A stretch of DNA of 64,000 bases from Myxococcales bacterium (GTDB lineage Bacteria; Myxococcota_A; UBA9160; UBA4427), in assembly GCA_012959805.1 (NCBI GenBank), contig DUCN01000018.1, forward strand, positions 85,415-149,414, read 5' to 3'. The notes under the pieces are model-generated. The model ran no database searches. It was not told the origin of the DNA and saw only the letters and a list, made by a program, of their open reading frames with translations. Positions 19,489-27,979 of the stretch are shown in pieces; within the stretch, counting starts at the first letter, position 1, and the number at the start of each line of letters is the position of its first letter. A program made the translations under genes and the position numbers.

Positions 19489-20396
19489 AATCAACCTCTC
19501 CTCAGTAGGAAGGGCCGTGTTCGCCACGGGCGCGGAACACCGCGCGCCCAAATCTGTGAGCCGGGACGACGGAGTATGAGAGAGACGATCACTTCTCGAT
19601 CTTTCACTACGTTCAACTGGCCGTTGCGCAAGTGTTTCCGCCGGCCCAGTGCCATATTCATTTTTAAACTTACGCATAACTCATCTTCTCCCCAAGCGAT
19701 TGAGCGGTCACCGACAGAAATACGACGGCCGATGCTGTCAGGAATCGAATGCCACGGTAAGGAAACGTACATGAGTTTCTCTTCGAGACTTAAATCCAAA
19801 AAAAATCCCAACAGATCTCCCAACGCGAAAGCACAAGACATCTCATGAAGGAATGATCTATGTATTGGACCCTATAGTTCGGGCATGAAGCCATTATGAA
19901 GAATCATTAATAAACGACCCCAGGGGACTGTCTAGAGGGGCTCGTCAACCACTCGGTATTCCCGTCGCGACGAGAGATCCCGATAGGGACCCAGCTTCGG
20001 GCCGGGGCTCCACGGAAGTAAACAGAAGTGGGTTGTGCGGCGCAGTTCGGCGTCATACAAAGAGAACCAACTCGCGCAAATGCACGGGAAGTGGACTCCT
20101 TGGGCGGATGCCACCAGTACACCCCACCGCCGATCCAGGGAGCGGCCCCTCAGCAACGGCTTCAGCAATGGGGAGTAGGAAAATAAGGCCCCTTTTCTCT
20201 ACGTACTTTATCGAACCCGGAAGCCTCTGGTAGAACGGGCATAACGAGTCATTCAACGGCGTCCTTCGAGATGGTTGCCTGCACCGCTCGGCGTTCATGT
20301 CTGTGTAGGAGGCGAAGCAGGGCGTCGCGCTCTTGATTCGCCCCGGCCTGGTCGAAGAGGAATGGGCGGATACAGAAACCTTTCCCACTCCGAGCG
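19489..20396. other. Gene-poor, A+T-richer intergenic stretch with no supported gene
   Basis: About 0.9 kb in which both strands have only short open frames without recognisable composition, start signals or family motifs. Base composition is visibly more A+T-rich than the neighbouring operons around 19,640-19,920. The only structured item found is the 33 bp REP-like repeat copy at 20,170-20,202. The simplest reading is eroded accessory DNA. Confidence 0.5.
20170..20202. repeat. REP-like repeat, copy 1
   Basis: 33 bp of the pattern GGGGAGT-A-GGAAAA-TAAG-GCCCCTTTTCTCTAC. A near-identical 34 bp copy lies at 25,988-26,021, differing at one base before GGAAAA and in the 4-5 bases before GCCCC. 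The core has complementary GAAAA and TTTTC arms, as in short extragenic palindromes mobilised by IS200-like (Y1/HUH) transposases. The two copies bracket the two histidine kinase genes. Confidence 0.55.
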
Positions 20397-22820
20397 CTAC
20401 AACTTTACGCCTATGCGGCGTAGTGCTCCTACCAGCTCAGTACGCTTATAGGGTTTGCGAAGGATTTCGTAGCCACCTGTCGATTTGCTGCCTTCCTTGC
20501 TTTCTGAGGGGGCGGGGGCTTCCTCTTGACTAAATCCGGTGGTGAGTAGCACTGCGGTCGACTCAAAGTTTTCGCCGACCCAGCCTGCGAGTTCGAAGCC
20601 ACCTATCGGGCCAGGCATCAGAATATCAGAAAATACCACGTCGACTGGGCCTCTCTCTGCAAGTACTTCCATCGCGTGTGCGCCATCACGAGCTTCGATT
20701 ACATCAAACCCCAATTGCTTCACCATCCTCAGCGACACACGTCGCACTCTTTCGTCGTCGTCCACAACCAACACCAATCCCTCACCTTTGCAATCGATTT
20801 CAGCCACTGGATCGCCTGGGGTTGTCATGACTTCAGATGTCACCTCAGGAATAAGTAGTGTGACCGAAGTGCCTGACCCTACTTCACTAGAAATGTCGCA
20901 ACGCCCCCCAGCGTGATTCGCGAACCGGTACACCATCGCCAACCCAAGCCCTGTACCACCCCCCAAATGTTTGGTTGTAAAGAAAGGATCGAAGACCTTT
21001 GGCAATATGTCTTCAGGAATGCCTGTCCCATTGTCGGAGACGACAAGTTTCAAGTAATCTCCCGAACGCATGCCAATATGGGCTGCGCTCGTAGCGGACA
21101 CGGAAATCTTGCCAGTTGTTATCCTAAGGACGCCATTCTTAGGCATCGCTTCCTTAGCATTGAGCGCAAGATTAAGAATGGAATTCTCCAATAGTCCGGA
21201 CTCAAGCTTGACCAAAATTGGGGCAGATGCGATCTCTAGCTGCAATTCAATCTCAATCCCGATGGAGCGCTTTAGCAATTTGGAAAAGTCGCGTATCGCG
21301 GCGCTCGAATTAATTGTTCTTTCACGAACCGGCGTGCTCCTCGCGAACGCTAATAGGCGACGAGTAAGGTCGGCCCCCTCCTGAACCGCCGATTCTGCTT
21401 CTTTCATCAGTTCTTCAATTTCGGGGGTAATGAATTCCGCATCAGTGCGAATAAATTCCAGATTCCCGCTTATCACACCTAAAAGATTATTAAAATCGTG
21501 CGCCATCCCACCGGTTAGATGCCCTATCGCTTCCATTTTTTGCGCCTGCGCCAATGCGTACTCCTGTTTGCGAAACGCGGTAATGTCCTGGCCGACCCCG
21601 ACGACGCCAACGATGTTGCCCTCTGCATCCCGACGCGATGACGCGTTCAGCAGTACATCAACACGGGCACCGACCTTGGTGTAAAGCGGAAACTCATAGT
21701 TCGCGGTCTGCTCACCTTGCAGCGCTTTGTTCAGAACCTCTCGTACCGACAATTTAAATTCGTCCGTGATGAACTCATCAACCAACGGCCGGCCCATCAC
21801 GTCAATCTTCAAAAATCCCGTGATAAGGGCAGCTTTCTGATTCCATTCGTTGATGAGGCCGTTCTCGTCAATACCGAAGATGGGCGCGTTTGCTGTGTCG
21901 ATCAGCGCAGTCAGTTCATCAGAGCGCACCAAGGCCGCCTCGGCGACACGAACAGACTCCGTGGCCTCGCGGTTGGCCGCTTCGAGCGCGGACCTGAAAT
22001 TCTGAGACTCGGCGAATGCCTTCGAGAGAGCTCCTTGCACCCTGGACCCGTACCCTGCGACGCCAAGCACCATGAAGAAGACCAACCCGGCTATGCCATA
22101 CCCGTAGCGTTCAAGGCGCTCCGCCTGGAGGAACTGTCCAGCAATGAGATCGCCCTGCACGTCAAGGACCTTGGCATTTACCGCATCGAGCGAACGGGTG
22201 ACGCTGGCGTACTTGTGATCCATGATCGCCATTCGCCCAGCGGCCTCGGCCTCCTGGCCCAGCGCAAAGAGCTCCAGGACTTGCCTCGCGACTGCGACCA
22301 TTTCGGTCATTGAGAGGTCAACGTCCCCGAGGTCTTGCAAGATCGAACGGGCCAGGGCTGGATCGATGTTCGATTCAAGGTCCTCGCGAGCCCGGACACT
22401 CAGGAGCTGAAACGCCGCTATACCCTCTGAAAGCAGAGCAGACTCCGACGACACGTCCCCAGAGTAAAAGATGTCGTTCCCGGGCGCATTCACCCTCTGA
22501 GCCTGGCTGTTGATTTCCGAATAGAGAGCCAAACGACCAGTCCACTCCTGATTTATGCTGATTGACTCCTTGAAGATCGCCAGCAAGCTAACGGTAAGGA
22601 GCAGGCCAAGGCACACCGTCAACACGTCGAAGCCCGCCAGCGCGAAATACAGCCGGTGCCACTTTGGCGACGTGGCCCCTTTGCCCTGAGGGCGCTGCTC
22701 GGTCATATCCTGGCCGACACCGACCACGCCAACGATTTGGTTATTCGAGTCGTAAGGGTCTTTGGGATTCATTCTTGATCCAAAAATCTGAAACGAGTCG
22801 CTGGACTCACAACGGAACAT
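20397..22820 (-). CDS. Membrane-bound hybrid histidine kinase (PAS-HisKA-HATPase-REC)
   Basis: Two-component hybrid sensor kinase, 807 residues. Order: an odd N-terminal fragment (24-42) resembling the end of a PAS domain ([13 protein letters not shown]), transmembrane helix 57-82, periplasmic helical sensor region (about 85-238), second helix 240-258, coiled coil, PAS domain 302-414, HisKA with His441 in [11 protein letters not shown], HATPase with DNGTGIP and [10 protein letters not shown], and a C-terminal receiver with acceptor Asp in [10 protein letters not shown] and Lys in RKPY. No cognate response regulator or HPt is nearby. Codon and base composition are less G+C-rich than in the flanking operons. 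Start ATG 22,820 lacks a clear ribosome site; ATG at codon 17 is an alternative. Confidence 0.9.
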   Translation of the reverse strand: MFRCESSDSFQIFGSRMNPKDPYDSNNQIVGVVGVGQDMTEQRPQGKGATSPKWHRLYFALAGFDVLTVCLGLLLTVSLLAIFKESISINQEWTGRLALYSEINSQAQRVNAPGNDIFYSGDVSSESALLSEGIAAFQLLSVRAREDLESNIDPALARSILQDLGDVDLSMTEMVAVARQVLELFALGQEAEAAGRMAIMDHKYASVTRSLDAVNAKVLDVQGDLIAGQFLQAERLERYGYGIAGLVFFMVLGVAGYGSRVQGALSKAFAESQNFRSALEAANREATESVRVAEAALVRSDELTALIDTANAPIFGIDENGLINEWNQKAALITGFLKIDVMGRPLVDEFITDEFKLSVREVLNKALQGEQTANYEFPLYTKVGARVDVLLNASSRRDAEGNIVGVVGVGQDITAFRKQEYALAQAQKMEAIGHLTGGMAHDFNNLLGVISGNLEFIRTDAEFITPEIEELMKEAESAVQEGADLTRRLLAFARSTPVRERTINSSAAIRDFSKLLKRSIGIEIELQLEIASAPILVKLESGLLENSILNLALNAKEAMPKNGVLRITTGKISVSATSAAHIGMRSGDYLKLVVSDNGTGIPEDILPKVFDPFFTTKHLGGGTGLGLAMVYRFANHAGGRCDISSEVGSGTSVTLLIPEVTSEVMTTPGDPVAEIDCKGEGLVLVVDDDERVRRVSLRMVKQLGFDVIEARDGAHAMEVLAERGPVDVVFSDILMPGPIGGFELAGWVGENFESTAVLLTTGFSQEEAPAPSESKEGSKSTGGYEILRKPYKRTELVGALRRIGVKL

Positions 22821-22986
22821 CTTCGCGGTCGCCGTCCCGAATCACTATGGACTTCCCCCGGAATCGTGGACACGAGGATGGCTAGCATTGAGTTGTCTGA
22901 AGGAGTCCCATGAATCGTCAACGATCTCCCCCGAATTCAATGACAAAGACGTCGTTCACGAACTTCACGCCCTAGACCGCGAGACG

Positions 22987-23280
22987 CTAGCTCGACTTCT
23001 CTTCCATGGCCTTGTAGACCTTAAGAAAATTGTCCCCGTAGTGCTTTCGCAGCCGGCCCTCGAAAGGGACGAGCAAAACCCGAAAAGGAAGCATGCCTTG
23101 CTCGATCTCAGTCTGATGGTCGTCCCGCTCGCGATCAAAAGATTCAATGTCCTAGATGATGTCGGCGGTCGTTGTCACGCCACTTCGCACTGCGAGTTGG
23201 CCTTGCAAACGCAAGGACTGATCAACGACAATTACTTCTGCCGCCCAACGACAACTAAAACTGCCGGTTTGTCTTTGTAG
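22987..23280 (-). pseudogene. Gene remnant of unknown family with one in-frame stop
   Basis: On the minus strand a single frame runs with protein-like composition through AAEVIVVDQSLRLQGQLAV and RSGVTTTADII, meets one TAG (about 23,155), then continues DIESFDRERDDHQTEIEQG and MLPFRVLLVPFEGRLRKHYG to a final TAG at 22,987. I do not recognise the family. The opposite-strand frame is open over the same interval but has less protein-like composition. It lies beside a transposase remnant, between the two kinases, and may be cargo of a lost element. Confidence 0.35.
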
Positions 23281-23291
23281 TTGTCGCTGCC

Positions 23292-23489
23292 TCACCCTTT
23301 GGGGAGGGGGTGGCGGCAAGTGTCACGGTCTCGGTCAAGCACTTGCCTTTGGATCTTCTCCGAGATCTCATTCCAATGGGAGCGTCTCACGCGCTTCTTG
23401 TTGCTGAGCCCGTCGAAGCCGTCGTTGAGATACCGCTGATACCAGCCGTAGATCGCGCTGGCACTGGTGACCGCTTCTGAGAGAGTCGT
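23292..23489 (-). pseudogene. N-terminal remnant of an integrase-core (DDE) transposase
   Basis: A 66-codon minus-strand frame reads TLSEAVTSASAIYGWYQRYL then NDGFDGLSNKKRVRRSHWNE and ISEKIQRQVLD before losing similarity and stopping at 23,292. The helix-turn-helix pattern (A-x-Y-x-W-Y-x-R-Y-L-x-x-G-x-x-G-L) followed by a W-N-x-I segment is the N-terminus of IS3-like integrase transposases. The catalytic core is absent, so it is a 5' fragment. It ends a few bases before the unknown remnant and lies next to the 3' end of the second kinase gene. Confidence 0.6.
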
Positions 23490-23501
23490 GAGGAGTCGCG
23501 G

Positions 23502-25565
23502 TCAATCTACAGACGGCTTAGGGAACACTCGTTGTATCGTAGTTTGAAAGTCATCTTGTGAAAATGGTTTAAGAATGACGGCAGAAAAACCGCGAGTGAC
23601 GCTTTCATCCCGCGGCCCGATATACCCACTGATCAGTACCGCAGGAAGATTTGCTTGATAGGTTTGAAGGATCTGCAACGCGACATCCCCCGTTTGCTCG
23701 GGCATCAAGAAGTCGATAATTGCACCCCCAACGGGCGCATCCTGCAGCGCTGAAATCGCCTCACTTAAATCTCCCGCTAAAACGGGTTCATAGCCAGCGC
23801 GGACAAGCAGGCGTGCGACCTGGGTGCGTATACGGGGTTCGTCGTCGACTACAAGGACGCGTAACGTCGCCGGCAAAGGAGCCAAATCTCTTGGCAACGT
23901 TTGAACTACTTTGTCCTTCGTGGGCACTGACTGGATGCCTTCCGGCTGAGGTTCCTGAAGGAGCGCTGGCAGGCAAAGACTAAAGGTCGTGCCTTTGCCA
24001 ACTTGTGTCTCCAGGAAAAGTAGACCGCCGATCCGAGTCACGATGCCTTGGAGCGCTGCCAGTCCGAGACCATGACCTTCATCATGCGTGGTGTAAAAAG
24101 GGTCGAAGATGCGTTCGGTGTCTTTTGGCTCTATTCCGTGGCCAGTGTCTTTAATATCGACAACAACATAAGACCCTGTTTTGGCATCTGACCCGACGAC
24201 TGCGCGGGAAATGGTTTCGCTATCAAATTCGCGCAATCGAATCCCTAGTCGGACGAAGCCGTCTTTTGAGGTTGCGCGAATCGCGTTCGATATTAGGTTG
24301 CCAATAATTTGGCGCAGTCCCGATTCATCCGACTCTATCGTTACCGGCCCACTCGGATCGCTTACACATTCAAGCCTGACCCCTTTGGCAACCGCCTCTA
24401 CTCGGAGTATTCGTGCCGTACTGTCGAGAACAGCAGCGAGATCGAGCGTATTTCTTGTCAAATGGTTCTGACCCGTATACGCGAGAAGCTGCCGTATGAT
24501 GTCGGCGGCTTGTGTGCCTGCAGAAATGATGTCTGTCGCCATATCCGCCTTATCGCGATCCTCCTCGCCACCAAGAAGGAGGTCTGCGTTGGATGTCATC
24601 ACCATTAAAAGATTGTTTAGATCGTGCGCAAGCGAACCCGCCAACAAGCCCAATTTCTCCAAGTGCTTTGATCGCAAGAAGTCTGCTTCGGCGCGAATGC
24701 GTTGCCGCTCTTCTTCTTTACGCAAGGTCACGTCGATGACCGTGTACAAGTCGCCTTGAACCTCAGCGAGACCTTCCCGACGTACGAGAATCCATTTTTC
24801 TTCCCCATTCACGTTCACAGGCTGCTCGATGGATTCCCCGCGAACCTGCTGTTGTACGAATAAAGGAAGGTCATCGTACTCAGGGACTTCAGGCAGCAGA
24901 AAGATCCGTTGCGCTAAAGGATTCGCGTAGGCGATAGCCCCGTCTGCAACGACGATGGCACCCACTTCTAGTTCCTCGGCCAAAACTGAAAACCATCGCC
25001 GACTCTCATCAACCTTGGCCCGTTCTTGAGCCTGTTTTTTCAGGAAAATTGTGGAGCCGAGTGTCCCCGAAGCGAGCATTGCGATCAGGTTGAGGAAGTT
25101 GTGCCCGTCAAGAGTCTCTGCAGCGGGGGGCAGTAAATTCTTGATATCCAGCACCCCTACCAAGATCACGAGCACAATCGTCCAGCAGGCAAGTCCAAGG
25201 ACAGCGTGCAGACTTCCGATGATGCCCGCAGCCAAGGGCGCAATCACCAGCCAGCTGAGGGTCGTCGCCCCTAGGCCCCCTTGGACGCAGGCGGCGGCAG
25301 CCGCGGAACATGAGCCTAATGCCAGAAAGGCATAGGTCGCGTGATCCGTCCGCAGGCCCATGTAGACCAAAGCCGCGGGGACAACAAAGGCGCCGATCGA
25401 AGCAATTCCGATAATCAGTTCAAAGGTGTTGATTCCAGTCGTTGTCCAGCGGGTCAGCATTGTTGCGATGAGCAGCGCTATCGAGGCAACGCACAATCCG
25501 ACCACCCAGGAAGAAACTGGGCGCGACGGCAACGCGCTCGTCGTTTCGGGCGGAGCTGGGTTCAT
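23502..25565 (-). CDS. Polytopic hybrid histidine kinase (6TM-PAS-HisKA-HATPase-REC)
   Basis: Second hybrid sensor kinase, 687 residues from ATG 25,565; a 50-residue Arg-rich upstream extension was rejected because it precedes the first membrane helix without signal character. Six hydrophobic segments occupy residues 18-185. A PAS-like domain follows, then HisKA with the phospho-His in LAGSLAHDLNNLLMVM, HATPase with DTGHGIEPKD and DEGHGLGLAAL, and a receiver with Asp in GAIIDFLMPEQTGD and Lys in ILKPFS. The membrane part resembles no named sensor I can place. It is in the same orientation as the 20.4 kb kinase, separated from it by transposase debris. Confidence 0.88.
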   Translation of the reverse strand: MNPAPPETTSALPSRPVSSWVVGLCVASIALLIATMLTRWTTTGINTFELIIGIASIGAFVVPAALVYMGLRTDHATYAFLALGSCSAAAAACVQGGLGATTLSWLVIAPLAAGIIGSLHAVLGLACWTIVLVILVGVLDIKNLLPPAAETLDGHNFLNLIAMLASGTLGSTIFLKKQAQERAKVDESRRWFSVLAEELEVGAIVVADGAIAYANPLAQRIFLLPEVPEYDDLPLFVQQQVRGESIEQPVNVNGEEKWILVRREGLAEVQGDLYTVIDVTLRKEEERQRIRAEADFLRSKHLEKLGLLAGSLAHDLNNLLMVMTSNADLLLGGEEDRDKADMATDIISAGTQAADIIRQLLAYTGQNHLTRNTLDLAAVLDSTARILRVEAVAKGVRLECVSDPSGPVTIESDESGLRQIIGNLISNAIRATSKDGFVRLGIRLREFDSETISRAVVGSDAKTGSYVVVDIKDTGHGIEPKDTERIFDPFYTTHDEGHGLGLAALQGIVTRIGGLLFLETQVGKGTTFSLCLPALLQEPQPEGIQSVPTKDKVVQTLPRDLAPLPATLRVLVVDDEPRIRTQVARLLVRAGYEPVLAGDLSEAISALQDAPVGGAIIDFLMPEQTGDVALQILQTYQANLPAVLISGYIGPRDESVTRGFSAVILKPFSQDDFQTTIQRVFPKPSVD

Positions 25566-26437
25566 CGCGGGTCCCGATCGGGCGCGGGGCCGGCAATGCG
25601 GCCTCTTCTTTCTGCCCGCTTGCCCATGAAAACTCTGTCCCCGACGCCTGGAACGGCGCGACTCCTGAGCGCGCCGTGGATTGACCCGCTCGATGACACT
25701 TCGACTGCGCGGCAAGGGTGGTGATCCGTTCGATCCGTGGTCAGGCCGCGGCGGAGAGGGAAAGCGGGCAACATTCCGATGAACGCGCCCTTCGGAAACT
25801 CAGTAGCTTTTAGGTACAAATGGTCTCCCTCGCGTTCAATCCACTGTGGCTTTCATGCAAGCCGACAGAGTGCGACGAGACAACGGGATTTGTGGCCAAA
25901 GACAAAGCCCCAACGTAGAAGATCCGTGTCCACTCAATGCGAATTGGCACGGGAAATTCTATAAAACATCCGGTTCAGTCTATATGAGGGGAGTCGGAAA
26001 AAGCAGGCCCCTTTTCTCTACCACCCGTCAATATGGATATGACAACAAGATTCAGATCGAGGCAAATTGCCCCGTTTCGGGCCTGAGCTCTGCGAAGATA
26101 ACGGAGTGCCCGCGGGTATTGTTATTTCGAACGCCCGAACGATGGCCGAACTAGGTGCCCTCACACGAATTTCACGTGAGCAAGTCAGAGGCCAATCCCT
26201 CTACAGATGTCACTCGCCGGCCCCTTCATACGTGTGCATGAGTCGGCAGGCTTGCACACTGTATTCTTCTGCTGACCCAGAGCTGATCCGGGCGGCTGCG
26301 CCCTCCCCCTCGCGCCTGACGCTGGGGCTCTCGGTATGCTGAATAGGCACACGCTTGTTCTGATCGAGGCGATCGGCCGTGGTCTGAAGCGCTTCTCTTC
26401 CTGATTCTCGGGATGCGCACGGACCCTGTAGATCATT
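25566..26437. other. Intergenic accessory DNA with no supported gene
   Basis: About 0.87 kb between the second kinase and the IS200 remnant. Short frames on both strands show no recognisable family or convincing start. The 34 bp REP-like repeat lies at 25,988-26,021. The part next to the kinase start probably holds its promoter, which I could not define. Confidence 0.45.
25988..26021. repeat. REP-like repeat, copy 2
   Basis: 34 bp reading GGGGAGT-C-GGAAAA-AGCAG-GCCCCTTTTCTCTAC, the partner of the copy at 20,170-20,202 and in the same orientation. It lies about 420 bp from the IS200-like transposase remnant, the type of enzyme that mobilises such palindromes. Confidence 0.55.
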
Positions 26438-26720
26438 TTCCAGGTAGCGTTCTCGTCCTGCTGACGTCGGAAGAGTTCACGAATCACTTGCTCATCTCGC
26501 CCGACCGTCGATACGAAATATCTCCGCGCCCAAAAGTCCTGTCCCGAGAAGTTGCATTCCCTATCGCCTAACGTCCTTACTATGTGGATGGCGACATTCC
26601 CCCTTGACGCACCCGGCAACCGATGACCCCGCATTCTTGGACGGGGATCATCATGTGAACGTGATCGGGCATGACAGGCCCTTCTTCGATCCGGCTGGCC
26701 TTTTTATCCAGGAGCCGAAG
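26438..26720 (-). pseudogene. IS200/IS605-type (Y1, HUH) transposase remnant
   Basis: Decayed single-strand transposase. One frame reads SRIEEGPVMPDHVHMMIPVQ, containing the HUH metal motif (His-Val-His); it stops, and a shifted frame continues VAIHIVRTLGDRECNFSGQD then FWARRYFVSTVGRDEQVIRE, matching the C-terminal half of IS200-like TnpA. The segment between them (normally the K-G-K-S-A-I-H helix) is scrambled and the catalytic tyrosine expected after VIRE is replaced (LFRRQ). At least one frameshift and a stop make it non-functional. It marks the right edge of the accessory region, 14-30 bp from the DsbA-family gene. Confidence 0.72.
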
Positions 26721-26750
26721 CCGGATCACCGGCCTCCCGGCGTCTTGCGT

Positions 26751-27362
26751 CTATTCAGAAAGGCTCTTCTCGATCCAGCGTCGATAGAGGGCTTCGGGAT
26801 GTGCACCGACGATGACAGCTTCGTTGTCCGCTCGTCGGAGCGCCGGCACACCGGTTGCGCCCAGTTGACGCGCCTCTTCGAACTCTCGAAAAATCTGATC
26901 ACGGACGTCATCTGCATAGGCGACATCGAAAGCCTCCGCCGGTAGATTTTCCCCATCCCAGATCGACCGCAAGACCTCGAAGGAAGAGATGTCCCGGTTC
27001 TCTGCGAAGTAGGCGCTCAAGAGTCGATCGTGAATTTTTCGAAAGGCCTCGAGCGATACCCGCGCTGCCGCCTTGGCCACTTGGTGCGGGGGGAGGCTAT
27101 GTGTCGGCGGCCCCTCTTGCGAATTCCAGATCTGGAATGCTCCAGAGTCGGGTTCGGCGCCCGGACGCATCCATGACTTCGTGTACCGGCGAAACTTCTC
27201 GAGATCGCGCCCCAGCTTCTCTTCCGGGCGCAACAGATAGCTTCGCCACTCGATCTCGACACGACCTTGGTATTCATCGACCAATGCCTCGAGCCGCCGA
27301 GAGGCATTCCAACACCAGGGACAGAGATAATCCGAATAGGCAATGAAGCGAACGATGTCCAT
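26751..27362 (-). CDS. DsbA-family (FrnE-like) thioredoxin-fold oxidoreductase
   Basis: Cytosolic DsbA-superfamily protein of 203 residues without a signal peptide. The active-site dithiol CPWC lies at about residues 14-17 in SDYLCPWCWNASRRLE, inside a thioredoxin fold, with an all-helical insertion (about 70-140) and the cis-proline motif GATGVPALRR near 170. This matches the FrnE/2-hydroxychromene-2-carboxylate isomerase group; the CPWC motif favours a disulfide oxidoreductase over an isomerase. It is 24 bp downstream of the flavin reductase-like gene, likely co-transcribed. Confidence 0.85.
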   Translation of the reverse strand: MDIVRFIAYSDYLCPWCWNASRRLEALVDEYQGRVEIEWRSYLLRPEEKLGRDLEKFRRYTKSWMRPGAEPDSGAFQIWNSQEGPPTHSLPPHQVAKAAARVSLEAFRKIHDRLLSAYFAENRDISSFEVLRSIWDGENLPAEAFDVAYADDVRDQIFREFEEARQLGATGVPALRRADNEAVIVGAHPEALYRRWIEKSLSE

Positions 27363-27386
27363 TACACCCTCACAACGAAGCGACGC

Positions 27387-27872
27387 TCAGTTCGCCGACT
27401 CGAAGTGGCCATAGCCGCCGCGGAAAAAGACCAAGGGCTCGCCCTCATTGATCTGAGCATCAACGATTTCGCCTACACAAAGAACGTGATCGCCAGCGTC
27501 GTGAATCGCAACAACCCGGCAATCAAGATTGACGAGCGCCTCGCGAAGTAGCGGAGCACCCGTCTTGGCTTCATAGGTGTCCACACCCTCGAACCGCTTG
27601 AACTCATCCTTCTTCGATGCAAATTTGTTGGAAAGGGTATCCTGATCACGACGTAAGACATTCACACCGAAGCAGCCACCTTCCTCGATGAGCCCTGTGG
27701 TCACTGAAGTCTTGGACGCGCAGACTAACGCCAGCGGCGGGTCGAGGGAAACACCACTGAAGTCGGAAACCGTCATGCCATGAATTTCTTCGCCGACCCG
27801 CGACGTGACAATCGTGACGCCGCTTGGCCACGAACCCATGGCCGCCCGAAATTGTTCGGCATCAATCGTCAT
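27387..27872 (-). CDS. Flavin reductase-like FMN-binding protein
   Basis: 161-residue protein covering the flavin reductase-like split-barrel domain, binding FMN/FAD and probably supplying reduced flavin to a monooxygenase. Visible landmarks: the start FRAAMGSWPSGVTIVTS, GMTVSDFSGVSLDPPLALVC (flavin contact), GCFGVNVL and the final HFES with YGH. The length is standard for the stand-alone form. No monooxygenase partner is adjacent. It is followed by the DsbA-family gene and preceded by a 107 bp gap to the ABC1 kinase. Confidence 0.88.
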   Translation of the reverse strand: MTIDAEQFRAAMGSWPSGVTIVTSRVGEEIHGMTVSDFSGVSLDPPLALVCASKTSVTTGLIEEGGCFGVNVLRRDQDTLSNKFASKKDEFKRFEGVDTYEAKTGAPLLREALVNLDCRVVAIHDAGDHVLCVGEIVDAQINEGEPLVFFRGGYGHFESAN

Positions 27873-27979
27873 TCAATTCCTTTTTTCTCAATCTCTGCGC
27901 CTCGTCGAGTTGTGCGAAGCTCATTAAAGATCCTTACGCTACCACGACCGTAGGTTCGACGCGTAAAGGCATTCGATTC

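Noticed and set aside
19414-19848. 144-codon plus-strand frame in the island
   Set aside because: No ribosome site or recognisable domain; the opposite strand carries a better supported secreted-protein remnant in part of it.
22888-23280. 130-codon plus-strand frame between the kinases
   Set aside because: The minus-strand frame over the same interval has more protein-like composition and a consistent C-terminus despite one stop; the plus frame lacks any recognisable feature. The choice is not certain.
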